Positions 37,427 through 47,311 are shown, numbered from the stretch's first letter. The stretch is DNA of 64,000 nt from Rhodospirillaceae bacterium (GCA_029245025.1 JAQWQC010000026.1:1-64000); one strand, 5' to 3'. Translations and numbers: made by a program. The notes: generated from the sequence alone by a model not told the origin.

Positions 37427-38475
37427 GCTATTTTAGCGGCCTGAATTGACTCAACTGAGTCGAAGCTTAAGTGGGTAAGTTGTTCGCCAATACCACTATT
37501 TAGGTCTCGTTCAACCATATCGACAGCTACAGCAATTGCGTTAGCGAAACCGAGAGCATCCGTACCGCCATGGCTCTTAACGGCAACACCATTGAGGCCG
37601 ACAAAAAGAGCCCCATTATAGCGACGTGGGTCCAACCTAATCATGACCTTGTTGAGAACGGGTTTTATCAACAAAAACCCGAGCTTTGCCAATATCGAAC
37701 TCTTGAAGGCAGACTTGAGAAATTGCGAATAGAGCTTGGCGGTTCCCTCTGCTGTCTTCAGCGATACGTTTCCGGTAAATCCGTCAGTCACAACCACGTC
37801 AACTGTTCCCAGCGTAATGTCATCGCCTTCAATAAATCCGACAAAATCCATTGCCAGGTCAGCATCCTTCAGGATAGCCGCTGCATCTCGCAATAAATCC
37901 GTACCCTTTAAGTCTTCAGATCCGATATTCAACAACCCGACCCGCGGCTTCTCGATACCCGAAATAGCTCGCACAAAGCATGCCCCCATGACGGCAAATT
38001 CGACCAGATTACGCACATCACATCGCGCATTAGCTCCAAGATCAAGCATCGTGGTTTCACCAACTTCGGTGGGAAACAAGGAACAGATTGCCGGACGATC
38101 AATACCTGGCAAAGTACGCATACTGAGTTTTGCCATCGCCATAAGAGCGCCGGTGTTCCCAGCCGACACGACGCCGTGTGCATCACCAGTCTTCACAGCG
38201 TTAATCGCATTCCACATACTCGAATTGCGGCCCTGCCGAATTGCCTGTGAAACTTTTTGCTCACCTGTAATGACATCTTCGGAATGGCGAATTTCGCAAC
38301 AATTCTTCAGATCTGGATTGTTATCTAAAAAAGGCTGAATCGCCTCACAACGACCGTGAACAAGGTATCGAACTTTAGGGTAACGGATATGAGCTTCTCG
38401 TATTCCATCCATGACGATGGCCGGAGCCGCGTCTCCGCCCATAGCATCGACAGATAGGGTGATTTCTATTGACAC
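37423..38475 (-). CDS. plsX: Phosphate acyltransferase PlsX
   Basis: It makes acyl-phosphate from acyl-ACP for phospholipid synthesis. From GTG 38475 the protein has 350 residues and begins [19 protein letters not shown], the normal start of the family; GAGGGG lies upstream. The frame remains open to 38517, but those 14 residues (Arg-rich) do not resemble the family. Typical motifs include [11 protein letters not shown] and DLGANARCD. The gene stands between rpmF and fabH. Confidence 0.95.
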   Translation of the reverse strand: MSIEITLSVDAMGGDAAPAIVMDGIREAHIRYPKVRYLVHGRCEAIQPFLDNNPDLKNCCEIRHSEDVITGEQKVSQAIRQGRNSSMWNAINAVKTGDAHGVVSAGNTGALMAMAKLSMRTLPGIDRPAICSLFPTEVGETTMLDLGANARCDVRNLVEFAVMGACFVRAISGIEKPRVGLLNIGSEDLKGTDLLRDAAAILKDADLAMDFVGFIEGDDITLGTVDVVVTDGFTGNVSLKTAEGTAKLYSQFLKSAFKSSILAKLGFLLIKPVLNKVMIRLDPRRYNGALFVGLNGVAVKSHGGTDALGFANAIAVAVDMVERDLNSGIGEQLTHLSFDSVESIQAAKIA

Positions 38476-38592
38476 CAACAGCCCCTCATCCCTTTTGCGG
38501 TACCCAGATGATAGCACCGCTTTCTGCGGATAAGGGTTCCCCCCGTTAAGCTATCTACCTAAGAAAAAGCGCCGTTGCCGACGCTAATTCAA

Positions 38593-38781
38593 TTATAGGA
38601 CAGTTTCGGCCGGTTCTACCACGTCTCGATCATTATAAGACCCACAGGCCTGGCAAACATGGTGCGGACGCTTGGCTTCGCCGCAATTTGGGCATTCCTG
38701 GTAGACGCTCGCACTCAATGAATCGTGGGCACGGCGCATGTCCCGCTTAGATTTCGAGACTTTTTTCTTAGGTACAGCCAT
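38593..38781 (-). CDS. rpmF: 50S ribosomal protein L32
   Basis: A 62-residue ribosomal protein. The ATG at 38781 gives the standard start [20 protein letters not shown], preceded by GAGAAAG. It retains a zinc ribbon: CPNCGEAK and VCQACGSY. The order yceD-rpmF-plsX is widely conserved. Confidence 0.97.
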   Translation of the reverse strand: MAVPKKKVSKSKRDMRRAHDSLSASVYQECPNCGEAKRPHHVCQACGSYNDRDVVEPAETVL

Positions 38782-38889
38782 TTTTCTTACTTTCTCAGGA
38801 ATTTCGAGGTTCAGGGCGCCAGAATAATTAAACCTCAAATGAAGGGCGAGTACATACCGAAAAGCGCCCTTAGGGGCAAGGCCTGTGAA

Positions 38890-39423
38890 TCAAGGTTTAG
38901 GTTTTAATTTTGCGAGTTCCGCAAAGGGATTGGGCTGCGCAAAGTCTTCGCGAGAATGACCGGTATCAAGCCATTTCTGCGAATCAAATATCGCCTGAGA
39001 TGAGCGTGGATAGGGGTCCAAATTCAACACAAGGTGTTCAACAGCCAGAGCGCCAAGGTCAATTTGGCCATCTTGCACCTGCTCTGGCGGGTCCTCGTTA
39101 ACCAGATCTATGTCCTGTGCAACTAGGTACTTAATCGGGTCTAATGTAAATGTAACAGCGATCTCAGCGTTCACTTTTGCCTCAATGGGCTCAAGGGTAA
39201 CCCCACACAGTTGCCTAATATCAGCCGATATTTGTCCCTGAACCGCCAAAAGAGGCCCCGCCCCTTTTGAAATGTAGAACGCAGCTTCAAATCGGTTTAT
39301 GCCCTCCAATCCGCACTCGGCTGCAATGTCAAATCGTTCCTTTTCACTGGCTGAGATTAAAATCTCGCGCCCATTTGGGGGAACTGCAGTCACCGGAACG
39401 AAATGTACTAATGGCGCATGCAT
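38890..39423 (-). CDS. YceD/DUF177 family protein
   Basis: A 177-residue protein of the family that precedes rpmF and is linked to ribosomal RNA or large-subunit assembly in plants and bacteria. The conserved core LRQLCGVTLEPIEAKVNAEI and the later acidic EDPPEQVQDGQIDLGALAVE are visible, with LNLDPYPR following. It starts 3 nt after the chaperone gene, so both are read as one unit with rpmF. Confidence 0.9.
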   Translation of the reverse strand: MHAPLVHFVPVTAVPPNGREILISASEKERFDIAAECGLEGINRFEAAFYISKGAGPLLAVQGQISADIRQLCGVTLEPIEAKVNAEIAVTFTLDPIKYLVAQDIDLVNEDPPEQVQDGQIDLGALAVEHLVLNLDPYPRSSQAIFDSQKWLDTGHSREDFAQPNPFAELAKLKPKP

Positions 39424-39426
39424 TGG

Positions 39427-39981
39427 CTAAGAGGGGGATTTCTCAGACTGTGGGACTAGAAACTCAACCTCACCCAAAACAATGGCTCCTGTCGGTTGAC
39501 CTGCCAAGTGCTTGTCCGCTGCCATGACATAGGATGCCAAGCTGGAAATTGGTTCGGACGGAACATCAACGGATCGGTAGACCGTCTCGGCCAATGCCGA
39601 TATCACGCTCTTGATATCTTGGTCTAAAGCCTGCTCCCAGGTTTCCGCGCGGCCGTAAAACGCTTTGGCTATTTTTTTAACTTGCCGACCAACGCTAAGG
39701 TCACCAACACCCATTTCACGCAGGTTCCGGTCCATGTCCGCAAACATAAGGTTGAGTAATGCCTGGCTCACATCTGCGGCAGCTTTACCCTGCTGCCGCA
39801 AACGACGAACCAAAAGCATTATGTGAACAATAACCAGGTCGAACCGGCCATCCACTGAATCAGGTACGCCAAAGTCCAAAAAGAATATTTGCGACCGAGC
39901 CTGCTCGACGGCAGCAATATACAAATTATTGGAGGCTTCGGCGTTGCGACGCGATTCACGGAACGAATTTATAAGGCCCAT
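39427..39981 (-). CDS. Ubiquinol-cytochrome c chaperone (CBP3-like)
   Basis: A 184-residue protein of the family required for assembly of the cytochrome bc1 complex, restricted largely to alphaproteobacteria and mitochondria. The core is FDLVIVHIMLLVRRLRQQGK, then LLNLMFADMDRNLREMGVGD and KKIAKAFYGRAETWEQAL. The N-terminus has a short basic stretch and no signal peptide. It is the first gene of the yceD-rpmF-plsX run and divergent from bamE. Confidence 0.9.
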   Translation of the reverse strand: MGLINSFRESRRNAEASNNLYIAAVEQARSQIFFLDFGVPDSVDGRFDLVIVHIMLLVRRLRQQGKAAADVSQALLNLMFADMDRNLREMGVGDLSVGRQVKKIAKAFYGRAETWEQALDQDIKSVISALAETVYRSVDVPSEPISSLASYVMAADKHLAGQPTGAIVLGEVEFLVPQSEKSPS

Positions 39982-40115
39982 AAGAGGTCTTCATACTGCC
40001 TAGTTGAGAAACAGTGTTTCACCCGGCAGCCCGGCGAAGTCAACGCAGAGATGCTGGAAAATTGCCTTACTTTGCGGTCTACCCCAGTCATGCGGCATCT
40101 GATATAAAACGCGAT

Positions 40116-40595
40116 ATGATAAAAATAACATCCATAAAAGCACAACTACGGACCGCGTTTCTTGCAACGACATGCGCCGCATCTCTAAGTTTGGGCGGCT
40201 GTGCGAAAGATATAAATGCCAGGGGTAATTTGCCGCCTGAGCAAGCCTTGTCCCAACTTCAGCCAGGCCAGCAGACGCGCCAGGATATACAGCTTATCTT
40301 AGGGACACCCTCAACGGTCTCAACGCTAGGTGACGAGACCTGGTATTACGTCAGCGCGATTACTACCCAGTATGCTTTTTACTCCAGCGAAGAGTTAAAG
40401 CGAGAGGTATACGCCCTGTCTTTCGATGAGCGTGGCATATTGCAGGAAGTCAAGAACCTGGGTCTTGAGGACGGCGAGGACTTGCAGATCGTTGAGCGGG
40501 AAACTCCGACAATGGGTCGTGAATTTAGTCTAATTGAACAACTGATCGGCAATCTTGGTCGGTTTGACCGCGGCCAGCCGGAAGCTGGTCCGTAA
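40116..40595 (+). CDS. bamE: Outer-membrane protein assembly factor BamE, lipoprotein
   Basis: A lipoprotein of the beta-barrel assembly machine. From ATG 40116 the 159-residue precursor has a basic n-region, a hydrophobic core and the lipobox LGGC. The SmpA/OmlA fold is seen in LQPGQQTRQDIQLILGTPST and DETWYYVSAITTQ. An upstream extension to 40014 is rejected because it would bury the signal peptide. It is divergent from the CBP3-like gene, a known neighbourhood in this class. Confidence 0.9.
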   Translation: MIKITSIKAQLRTAFLATTCAASLSLGGCAKDINARGNLPPEQALSQLQPGQQTRQDIQLILGTPSTVSTLGDETWYYVSAITTQYAFYSSEELKREVYALSFDERGILQEVKNLGLEDGEDLQIVERETPTMGREFSLIEQLIGNLGRFDRGQPEAGP

Positions 40596-40633
40596 GTGTT
40601 TTCGCGACGGTCTATTCATTCTGATAAGAACGA

Positions 40634-41220
40634 CTAGCTCTCATTCTTGCCGTCCAGAATCTCTTCAATGGCTCTATCGGCGCCTTAAAAGGCTTGAAGC
40701 CCCTTCTCTATGATGCTTTCAGGGATGGCCTCACCAAAATAATTCGTTTTTCCGAGGTTCATGAAAAATGTGTACCCATCACGCGGCGCAGTATAATCAT
40801 AAAAAATGAATAAATTATTCAATTTGAGCCAGAGATACCTCAGCATTAATTAATTTTTCTAGCCTGCTGGTCTCTAAGACAGGGGTACGCAATAGTCCTT
40901 CATAAATAAGAACCAATCAGCGTGTCGGTCCATTAATCCAATCCTCGGTATTCTCGGACCAACTTCCGATGCCGTGGGAAACCATAATGGTGACCAACAC
41001 TTTTAATAACTTCTTCGATAAAATCCTGGCCTTAGGTCTGGATCAGGAAATTGAGATGAGAGGTAGGAATATCCGTCAGTTTACCCAATACATATCCACA
41101 GCAGTTTTAATTAGAGGATGCCGAATTTGACTGGGTAAACATCTAATGCGTTTTGACGTAGTAATCTAACTCCAGCAACTCTCTGAGATTGAATGGGCCT
41201 TTTCTCGTCATATCGAGAGC
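40634..41220 (-). pseudogene. Decayed protein-coding gene in the bamE-hppA gap
   Basis: On the minus strand, fragments in shifting frames read like one protein. The first (about 41215-41140) is TRKGPFNLRELLELDYYVKT. The second (about 41030-40930) is GQDFIEEVIKSVGHHYGFP then RHRKLVREYRGLD. The third (about 40800-40680) is YDYTAPRDGYTFFMNLGKT then NYFGEAIPESIIEKGLQAF, a TAA, and GADRAIEEILDGKNES before TAG at 40634. Several stops and at least two frame changes separate them. I cannot name the family. Confidence 0.45.
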
Positions 41221-41390
41221 ATTCGGAATCGACCGATTTATGTCAGCTGACGTGATTCCGGCACCCTAAAAACACCAGCAATCAAAAATCGCCGCTACGA
41301 GTTACCTGATTTTGGGTAAGGAGCCACGCAACAAAGTTTATTGGGCTCGAAGCCCGACATGCTGACCCCTATTAGCAAAACTAAAACGGC

Positions 41391-41423
41391 AAAAAAAACG
41401 GCCCGCACCACTGATGCGGGCCG
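41391..41423 (-). terminator. Rho-independent terminator of hppA
   Basis: Read on the minus strand, a 9-bp stem CGGCCCGCA/TGCGGGCCG with a 7-nt loop is followed by eight T residues. It lies 37 nt after the hppA stop codon. Confidence 0.92.
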
Positions 41424-41459
41424 CTCCAGATAATTTTCTTGGTCGCAAAACGCGAACAT

Positions 41460-43541
41460 TTAGCCAGCTAGCATCGCCAACAACAGGATAGCAACGATGT
41501 TGATGATTTTGATCATCGGGTTCACCGCTGGACCAGCTGTGTCTTTGTACGGGTCGCCAACTGTGTCACCGGTTACAGCAGCCTTATGAGCTTCCGAACC
41601 TTTACCACCGTGGTTGCCATCTTCAATGTACTTCTTGGCATTGTCCCAAGCACCACCACCAGACGTCATCGAGATCGCTACGAACAAACCTGTTACAATG
41701 GTACCAAGCAACATCGCTCCTAGAGCGACAAAGCCTTGGGCCTGACCAGCAGTAAGGGTGATGATGAAATACAAAGCGATAGGAGCCAGAACCGGCAGCA
41801 AAGAAGGCAGAACCATTTCTTTGATCGCTGCTTTGGTCAGCATATCAACGAGAACGCCGTATTCAGGCCGTTCTGTACCCAGCATAATGCCTGGCTTTTC
41901 TTTGAATTGACGGCGAACTTCAACAACGACCGCGCCTCCTGCCCTACCAACAGCTTGCATGCCCATAGAGGCAAACAGGTAAGGCAGCATGCCTCCGATA
42001 AAGAGACCAATGACTACATACGGATCCTTCAACGAAAATGCGATACCTGCAAGTTCAGGAAAGTAGAACTCCAAGTCAGACGTATAAGCTGCAAATAGGA
42101 CCAAAGAGGCAAGACCCGCAGAACCGATTGCGTAGCCCTTGGTTACGGCCTTAGTCGTGTTACCGACGGCGTCTAGAGTATCAGTAATGGTCCGCACACC
42201 CTCAGGCAATTCGGCCATCTCAGCGATACCACCGGCATTGTCCGTAACCGGACCATAGGCATCGAGGGCTACAACCATTCCAGCTAACGCCAACATTGTG
42301 GTTGCAGCGATTGCAATACCAAACAGCCCTGCCTGCAAGAATGCCGCGATGATAGCTGCGGAGATCAACAGAACAGGAAGCGCTGTCGCTTCCATAGAGA
42401 CCGCTAAGCCTTGGATCACGTTAGTACCGTGTCCCGTAGTCGAAGCTTCAGCGACACTCTTCACAGGACGATAGTCCGTGCCGGTATAGTACTCTGTTAT
42501 CCAAATTATGACGCCTGTAACAACGAGACCTATGACAGCGCATGTGATCATCTGACCACCCGTAATCATAGTGCCATCCGTCATCATGACGTCTGATTCA
42601 AACATCATATTAGTTACAACAACAATCAACGCGGCAGAAATAACAGCGCAAACGATAAAGCCACGATACAAGGCGCTCATAACCTTGCCACCTTCTTTAA
42701 CGCCAACAAAGAACGTACCGATGATCGAGCCAATGATGCACACGCTACCGATGACCAACGGATAAAGCATCACAGTTGCTTGAGAAGCGCCATCGAAGAA
42801 GATTGTTCCGAGCAGCATAGTTGCAACAACTGTTACGGCGTAGGTCTCAAACAAGTCAGCTGCCATGCCAGCGCAATCGCCAACGTTATCACCAACGTTG
42901 TCAGCAATGGTCGCTGGGTTGCGCGGATCATCCTCAGGTATACCTGCTTCTACCTTGCCGACCAAGTCGCCACCAACATCAGCACCTTTCGTAAAGATAC
43001 CACCACCGAGGCGGGCGAAGATCGAAATGAGAGATGCGCCAAATGACAACGCAATCAACGCTTCAATAAGTTTACGGTCATCTGTGCCCATACCAAGCAA
43101 AGCAAAGTAGTATCCACCGACTGCCAGCAAACCAAGCCCAACGACCAACATGCCCGTCACACCGCCGGACTTGAAAGCAATGGCATGCGCAGCGCTCATA
43201 CCGCTTGAGCGGGCCGCTTCAGCTGTTCGAACATTAGCCCGAACCGAAACGTTCATTCCAACGTAGCCAGCAATGCCAGAGCATACCGCACCAATGACAA
43301 AGCCAAGCGCTGATAGCATGCCAAGTGTGAATAACAAGGCGACCGTAACAATTACGCCTACGATACCAATCGTCGTGTACTGACGGTTCAGGTATGCTGC
43401 AGCGCCTTCCTGGATTGCAGCAGCTATTTCAGTCATCCGGTCCGTACCGGTTCCCACTGCCATAAGGCTGCGCGTGGTAAAAATCCCATAAAGGATGGCG
43501 ATTACGCCACTTCCCAGGATAAGATATTCGAGAGTGCTCAT
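41460..43541 (-). CDS. hppA: Membrane-bound proton-translocating pyrophosphatase, K+-insensitive type
   Basis: A 693-residue polytopic pump that couples pyrophosphate hydrolysis to H+ export, with about 16 hydrophobic segments. The substrate site [11 protein letters not shown] followed by [19 protein letters not shown] is intact. In the ion-specificity region the sequence reads [10 protein letters not shown]; Lys rather than Ala after TT marks K+-insensitive enzymes by established family knowledge. A strong terminator follows. Monocistronic, with a long upstream gap before thiL. Confidence 0.95.
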   Translation of the reverse strand: MSTLEYLILGSGVIAILYGIFTTRSLMAVGTGTDRMTEIAAAIQEGAAAYLNRQYTTIGIVGVIVTVALLFTLGMLSALGFVIGAVCSGIAGYVGMNVSVRANVRTAEAARSSGMSAAHAIAFKSGGVTGMLVVGLGLLAVGGYYFALLGMGTDDRKLIEALIALSFGASLISIFARLGGGIFTKGADVGGDLVGKVEAGIPEDDPRNPATIADNVGDNVGDCAGMAADLFETYAVTVVATMLLGTIFFDGASQATVMLYPLVIGSVCIIGSIIGTFFVGVKEGGKVMSALYRGFIVCAVISAALIVVVTNMMFESDVMMTDGTMITGGQMITCAVIGLVVTGVIIWITEYYTGTDYRPVKSVAEASTTGHGTNVIQGLAVSMEATALPVLLISAAIIAAFLQAGLFGIAIAATTMLALAGMVVALDAYGPVTDNAGGIAEMAELPEGVRTITDTLDAVGNTTKAVTKGYAIGSAGLASLVLFAAYTSDLEFYFPELAGIAFSLKDPYVVIGLFIGGMLPYLFASMGMQAVGRAGGAVVVEVRRQFKEKPGIMLGTERPEYGVLVDMLTKAAIKEMVLPSLLPVLAPIALYFIITLTAGQAQGFVALGAMLLGTIVTGLFVAISMTSGGGAWDNAKKYIEDGNHGGKGSEAHKAAVTGDTVGDPYKDTAGPAVNPMIKIINIVAILLLAMLAG

Positions 43542-43730
43542 GCTCGTTCCATTCGATTCGTTGATGAGGCAGGAATTACCAGCCGTTCGACCCAGAAAAC
43601 CCCTTGTGGATCAATAAGATAGGTTCTTAGTCACTCCCCCGCCCGGGAAAGCGCGCGGAGGTTGCCAGAATGACGGGGATGGCGCAACAGCCGAGTGAGG
43701 AGAAAAGACCGAAGAACCCGTAGTTCTGAG

Positions 43731-43767
43731 CCGGTTAGAGCGCTTTCGGTTTAATGCTCTAATCCGG
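43731..43767. repeat. Imperfect palindrome, REP-like
   Basis: CCGGTTAGAGC (43731-43741) and GCTCTAATCCGG (43756-43767) pair as an 11-bp stem with one bulged A. The sequence GAGCGCTTTCGGTTTAATGCTCT resembles intergenic palindromes scattered in rhizobia and relatives, of general form AGAGCG-TTTC..GGTTTAA-CGCTCT. Only one copy is seen in this window, so its repetitive nature is inferred. Confidence 0.45.
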
Positions 43768-43783
43768 GGATAAGGAGGACGAA

Positions 43784-43906
43784 ATTAATCATATCGCTGT
43801 ACACTTGGCCCGCAACAGCAACCAATTCCCGCTTAATGCTGCGGACATCTTGGTCGACGCCTTTTGGCAAAATGGTTCTGAAAATAGACCACAAGGAGTT
43901 CAGTAA
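43784..43906 (+). CDS. 40-codon ORF with perfect Shine-Dalgarno and ATT start
   Basis: AAGGAGG at 43772-43778 is followed after 5 nt by ATT, then a frame of 40 codons closed by TAA at 43904. The product reads NHIAVHLARNSNQFPLNAAD and ILVDAFWQNGSENRPQGVQ, which looks like real protein. No ATG, GTG or TTG is in a usable position. Either ATT is a rare start, or a small gene lost its ATG by one base change. A second AGGAG lies at its end (43894-43898). Not recognised. Confidence 0.35.
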   Translation: MNHIAVHLARNSNQFPLNAADILVDAFWQNGSENRPQGVQ

Positions 43907-44025
43907 TTGCGCTTTCTATACTCGGCAGACTATTTTTGACAGGTGCTCTCTGCCCCTAGGCAAATTCCATTCTGTCTGTGCTGTAAGTTGGTACGATAGC
44001 TAAATTATGACTTAAGCTTGTGCCG

Positions 44026-44100
44026 CTAGGGTATTTGCAAGCACGCGGATAACTATAAGACCGGCAGCAAGACGATTACAAACAAAGCCATGAGTTTCAT
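44026..44100 (-). pseudogene. Remnant of a small lipoprotein leader with TAG
   Basis: The minus strand reads ATG MKLMALFVIVLLPVL, TAG, LSACLQIP, TAG. The first part is a signal peptide core, and LSAC directly after the stop would be a lipobox, as in entericidin-like small lipoproteins. One in-frame TAG divides the two. Very short, so chance cannot be excluded. The rest of 43542-44204 holds only the palindrome and ATT frame described above. Confidence 0.25.
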
Positions 44101-44204
44101 GATCTAACCCTGCAACGAATAACCGCTCACGTAAAACATCCTTACAATATGATCTGATCCGTTATTCCATAGCATACGTTCTACCTTAGATTCACGAAGA
44201 TCTA

Positions 44205-45188
44205 TTATGCGTGTCGGTATCCAGTACTCGCGAAATTCATAGCCTTCCCAGAATGATCCACCACAGACAGTCCTTCGCCTGCCTCAAAAGACCCGATACA
44301 AGTTGCAGGGATTCCGACTTCAGCGGATAGGGCTTTAATGTCTTTTTCTGCCTGTTGTGGCGCAGCAAAAGCCAGTTCGTAGTCATCTCCGCCTGTCAAC
44401 ACTGTAGACATCAGTTGCCATTCATTTTTTAGCGCCTCGCGAGCCATAGGCGACAATGGAACAGATGATGCTGCGATGCTGCACCCTACCGACGATGCTG
44501 CACATAGATGACCGACATCTGAAATCAGCCCATCTGATACGTCGATACATGCGTTGGCTATGCCGACCAATCCTATTCCTAGAGCAAGCCGTGGTTCAGG
44601 AATGCGGTAGCGTTTTATAAGCCCGCTCGTGTCGGCCTCAAATAAATCTGGACCTTGACCTTCGGCAACCAATAAGCCGAGCGCTCCATCTCCGATCGTC
44701 CCAGAAACCCATAACCCATCGCCCGGTTGAGCTCCGCTTCGTCGCAATAGATCGTCCTTTGGCACTGCTCCTATTGCCGTAATCGAAACTACAAATGGAC
44801 CCTGCTGGCGGATGATGTCACCCCCCATTAGTGGAATATTGAACGCCTCAACGTCGTCCGATAGGCCTTCGACAAAAGACCTCAAATAAGATTCATCCGT
44901 TTCTGGGCCAAGACAGAGCGCCATAAAAAAGCCGACTGGGCGCGCCCCCATGGCAGCAAGGTCTGATAAATTCACACGCAATGCTTTCCGCGCCATGTCG
45001 CCCGGCGGATCGGCAGCGCGCATATGAATACCCACAGCAAGCGCATCCTTAGTGACAACGTGTCCATATCCTGAAGGTGGATCAGGTAAGAACGCCGCAT
45101 CATCAGACAAAGAAAATGCGCCACCAGACTGTGCTGCGAGCGGCTTTAATAGGGTACCGATCAATTCGAATTCCGTCAGACCTGGCAT
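44205..45188 (-). CDS. thiL: Thiamine-monophosphate kinase
   Basis: It phosphorylates thiamine monophosphate to the active cofactor. The 327-residue protein shows DDAAFL near the N-terminus, TKDALAVGIHMRAADPPGDM, LMGGDIIRQQGP, DVSDGLISDVGHL and GGDDYELAFAAP, all typical ThiL motifs. It is the last gene of the riboflavin-nusB-thiL run, 20 nt after nusB. Confidence 0.95.
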   Translation of the reverse strand: MPGLTEFELIGTLLKPLAAQSGGAFSLSDDAAFLPDPPSGYGHVVTKDALAVGIHMRAADPPGDMARKALRVNLSDLAAMGARPVGFFMALCLGPETDESYLRSFVEGLSDDVEAFNIPLMGGDIIRQQGPFVVSITAIGAVPKDDLLRRSGAQPGDGLWVSGTIGDGALGLLVAEGQGPDLFEADTSGLIKRYRIPEPRLALGIGLVGIANACIDVSDGLISDVGHLCAASSVGCSIAASSVPLSPMAREALKNEWQLMSTVLTGGDDYELAFAAPQQAEKDIKALSAEVGIPATCIGSFEAGEGLSVVDHSGKAMNFASTGYRHA

Positions 45189-45208
45189 GCTTGGGTCTCC
45201 GGTTCGCC

Positions 45209-45727
45209 TTAGGACGCCGCTAAGTCTTTACTATGCAGTATCCGTGCAACTTTATCCAAAACCGCGTTCACCATCCCAGGCTCCGGCCCGCTATAGAAGG
45301 CGTGTGTTATGTCAACATACTCAGAGATTATGACCTTGGCTGGTGCGGCAACCGCTCCAAGTAACTCTGCGATGGCAGCCCGAAGAATAGACCGCACAAT
45401 TAATTCAAGCCGTTCTATCGGCCAGTCATCGCTAAGGTTGGCATTAATAATCTCGTCAATATCACCCTGGCGAGCGATGGCCTCCCCAACCAATCCTGAA
45501 AACATGCCCTGATCCATATCTGCAAGCCGCACATGAGTTTCCGCTTCTGTATCTGGGTCTTCGTTGATGGCCATCCCACCGAGCCGGCCCGCTAGAAAAT
45601 CACGGACCACTTTGCTGTAGTCAGATTCCGTCGCGGCGACTTGATACAGCGCCTGCACGGCAGCAAGTCGGGCCGTACTTCGCCCCGTCCCTTTGTTTTC
45701 GCTCGCGCTCTCCGTCACCCGTCTCAC
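45209..45727 (-). CDS. nusB: Transcription antitermination factor NusB
   Basis: An all-helical RNA-binding protein of ribosomal RNA antitermination, 172 residues. ARLAAVQALYQVAATE, then LIVRSILRAAIAELLG, VIISEYVDITHAFYSGPE and MVNAVLDKVAR are the family landmarks. The start overlaps the end of ribH by 4 nt. The ribH-nusB-thiL order is common across Proteobacteria. Confidence 0.95.
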   Translation of the reverse strand: MRRVTESASENKGTGRSTARLAAVQALYQVAATESDYSKVVRDFLAGRLGGMAINEDPDTEAETHVRLADMDQGMFSGLVGEAIARQGDIDEIINANLSDDWPIERLELIVRSILRAAIAELLGAVAAPAKVIISEYVDITHAFYSGPEPGMVNAVLDKVARILHSKDLAAS

Positions 45728-46185
45728 GGCTCTACGCCGAGTTCAGCTTTGATATCGATCAGCCGTAAGCATGCATCTCCGGCCTTCCCGCCAAAATTTT
45801 TTCGCTCAATATCAGCTCTTTCCTCAGCCAATGCCCTCGTCGGACAGGTTAAAATTCCGTTCCCGACCGGAAACGCGTGAGCCAAAGCAACGTCCTGTGT
45901 GCCGCGCATAGACTCACCACAGACATGCTCATAGTGATCAGTCTCGCCCTTGATGGCGCAGCCGAGCACAACCCCTCCATCAAACATGCGGCCAGTTTCA
46001 GGATTACCTTTACCCTCGATTGCAAACTGCAAAGCAGTCGGTATTTCGAGAATTCCAGGTACGGAGATGCGGTGCACCGTGCCACCCGCCGCTTCGATCG
46101 CCGCTACGGCCCCGGCCGCAAGCTGATCGGAGATATCTTCATAAAACCGAGCTTCTATAAGTACGATATGCGGGGTGTCTGTCAT
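45724..46185 (-). CDS. ribH: 6,7-dimethyl-8-ribityllumazine synthase
   Basis: The penultimate riboflavin enzyme, 153 residues. Landmarks are IVLIEARFYEDISDQLAAGA, the substrate loop VPGILEIPTALQFA, GCAIKGETDHYEHVCGE with the conserved His, and the late GILTCPT. It follows ribBA by 6 nt and is coupled to nusB. Confidence 0.95.
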   Translation of the reverse strand: MTDTPHIVLIEARFYEDISDQLAAGAVAAIEAAGGTVHRISVPGILEIPTALQFAIEGKGNPETGRMFDGGVVLGCAIKGETDHYEHVCGESMRGTQDVALAHAFPVGNGILTCPTRALAEERADIERKNFGGKAGDACLRLIDIKAELGVEP

Positions 46186-46191
46186 GAGCCG

Positions 46192-47304
46192 TCAATCTTC
46201 CAAGGGGATGGCGCGTTGCTCGGTTACCTTTAGACCATAGCCGTCCAGTCCAATAATTGTGCGGGGTGTATTGCTAAGAAGAATCATATTTTTTATGCCT
46301 AGGTCGACCAATATTTGCGCGCCAACTCCATAGTTAATTAAACGTGCTGGGGCTTCATCAGCAGTAACCTGCGCCTTGATGCGTTCACTAATCCCAGCCG
46401 CGCCCATGTCCCTTAATACAACCACCGCACCATGACCGTGCTCGGCGACCATTGCCATTGCTCGGTGTAATTCGCCTGTTTTAACGCTGTCGGCGTCCCA
46501 AAACATATCGCTGAGAACATTTACTTGGTGCATACGCACCATCACCGGATCATGCCTTGAAAGGTCGCCACGAATCAAAGCCAAGTGCTCGGTGTTCGAT
46601 AGAAGGTTCTTATAAATACGAAGCATCCAGCCATTACCGAACTTCGAATTGAACGTCCGTTCTGCCGTCATCTCTACGTGTTTTTCAGTGCGGCGCCGAT
46701 AGGCAATGAGATCGGCAATCGTCGCGATTTTTAGACCGTGCTTTTGGGCAAATGGAATTAAATCCGGCATCCGGGCCATATTGCCGTCGTCATTCATAAT
46801 TTCGCAGATCACGCCAGATGCGGTTAACCCCGCCATTCTGCATATGTCGACCGACGCTTCCGTGTGCCCGGCTCTTACCAATACGCCACCCTCGCGGGCC
46901 ATAAGAGGAAACACGTGGCCTGGTGTCGCTAGATCAGACCGCCCTTTGTTGGGATCAATAGCGACCGAAATGGTATGGGCGCGATCGGATGCTGAAATGC
47001 CGGTCGTCACGCCATCTCTGGCTTCAATGCTAACGGTAAATGCTGTCGAAAGCCGCGATTGGTTGTGGGCGTCCATCAGAGGAAGATTCAGCTCATAGCA
47101 TCGGTCTGGCGTAAGCGCTAAGCAGATTAGTCCTCTTCCATGTGTCGCCATGAAATTGACTGCGTCCGGGGTCGCCATCTGGGCCGGGATAATAAGATCG
47201 CCCTCATTTTCACGATCTTCATCATCGACGAGAATGAACATCCGTCCATTACGGGCGTCTTCGATTATTTCCTCAATGGAGGACAAGCTTTTAGAATAAG
47301 TCAC
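46192..47304 (-). CDS. ribB: 3,4-dihydroxy-2-butanone 4-phosphate synthase with degenerate GTP cyclohydrolase II domain
   Basis: A RibBA-type fusion of 370 residues. The N-terminal DHBP synthase is intact ([34 protein letters not shown]). The C-terminal GTP cyclohydrolase II-like domain from about residue 210 has lost the zinc-binding cysteines: where the family has SLRCDCG, this reads [13 protein letters not shown], and the catalytic RGIGL arginine region reads [11 protein letters not shown]. So only the first activity is expected, as in several alphaproteobacterial RibB proteins; true RibA must be elsewhere. It lies between ribE and ribH. Confidence 0.92.
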   Translation of the reverse strand: MTYSKSLSSIEEIIEDARNGRMFILVDDEDRENEGDLIIPAQMATPDAVNFMATHGRGLICLALTPDRCYELNLPLMDAHNQSRLSTAFTVSIEARDGVTTGISASDRAHTISVAIDPNKGRSDLATPGHVFPLMAREGGVLVRAGHTEASVDICRMAGLTASGVICEIMNDDGNMARMPDLIPFAQKHGLKIATIADLIAYRRRTEKHVEMTAERTFNSKFGNGWMLRIYKNLLSNTEHLALIRGDLSRHDPVMVRMHQVNVLSDMFWDADSVKTGELHRAMAMVAEHGHGAVVVLRDMGAAGISERIKAQVTADEAPARLINYGVGAQILVDLGIKNMILLSNTPRTIIGLDGYGLKVTEQRAIPLED

Positions 47305-47311
47305 AATCTTC

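Noticed and set aside
43542-44204. FMN or other riboswitch in the hppA-thiL gap
   Set aside because: No characteristic core sequence was seen; the gap contains a palindrome and short frames only.
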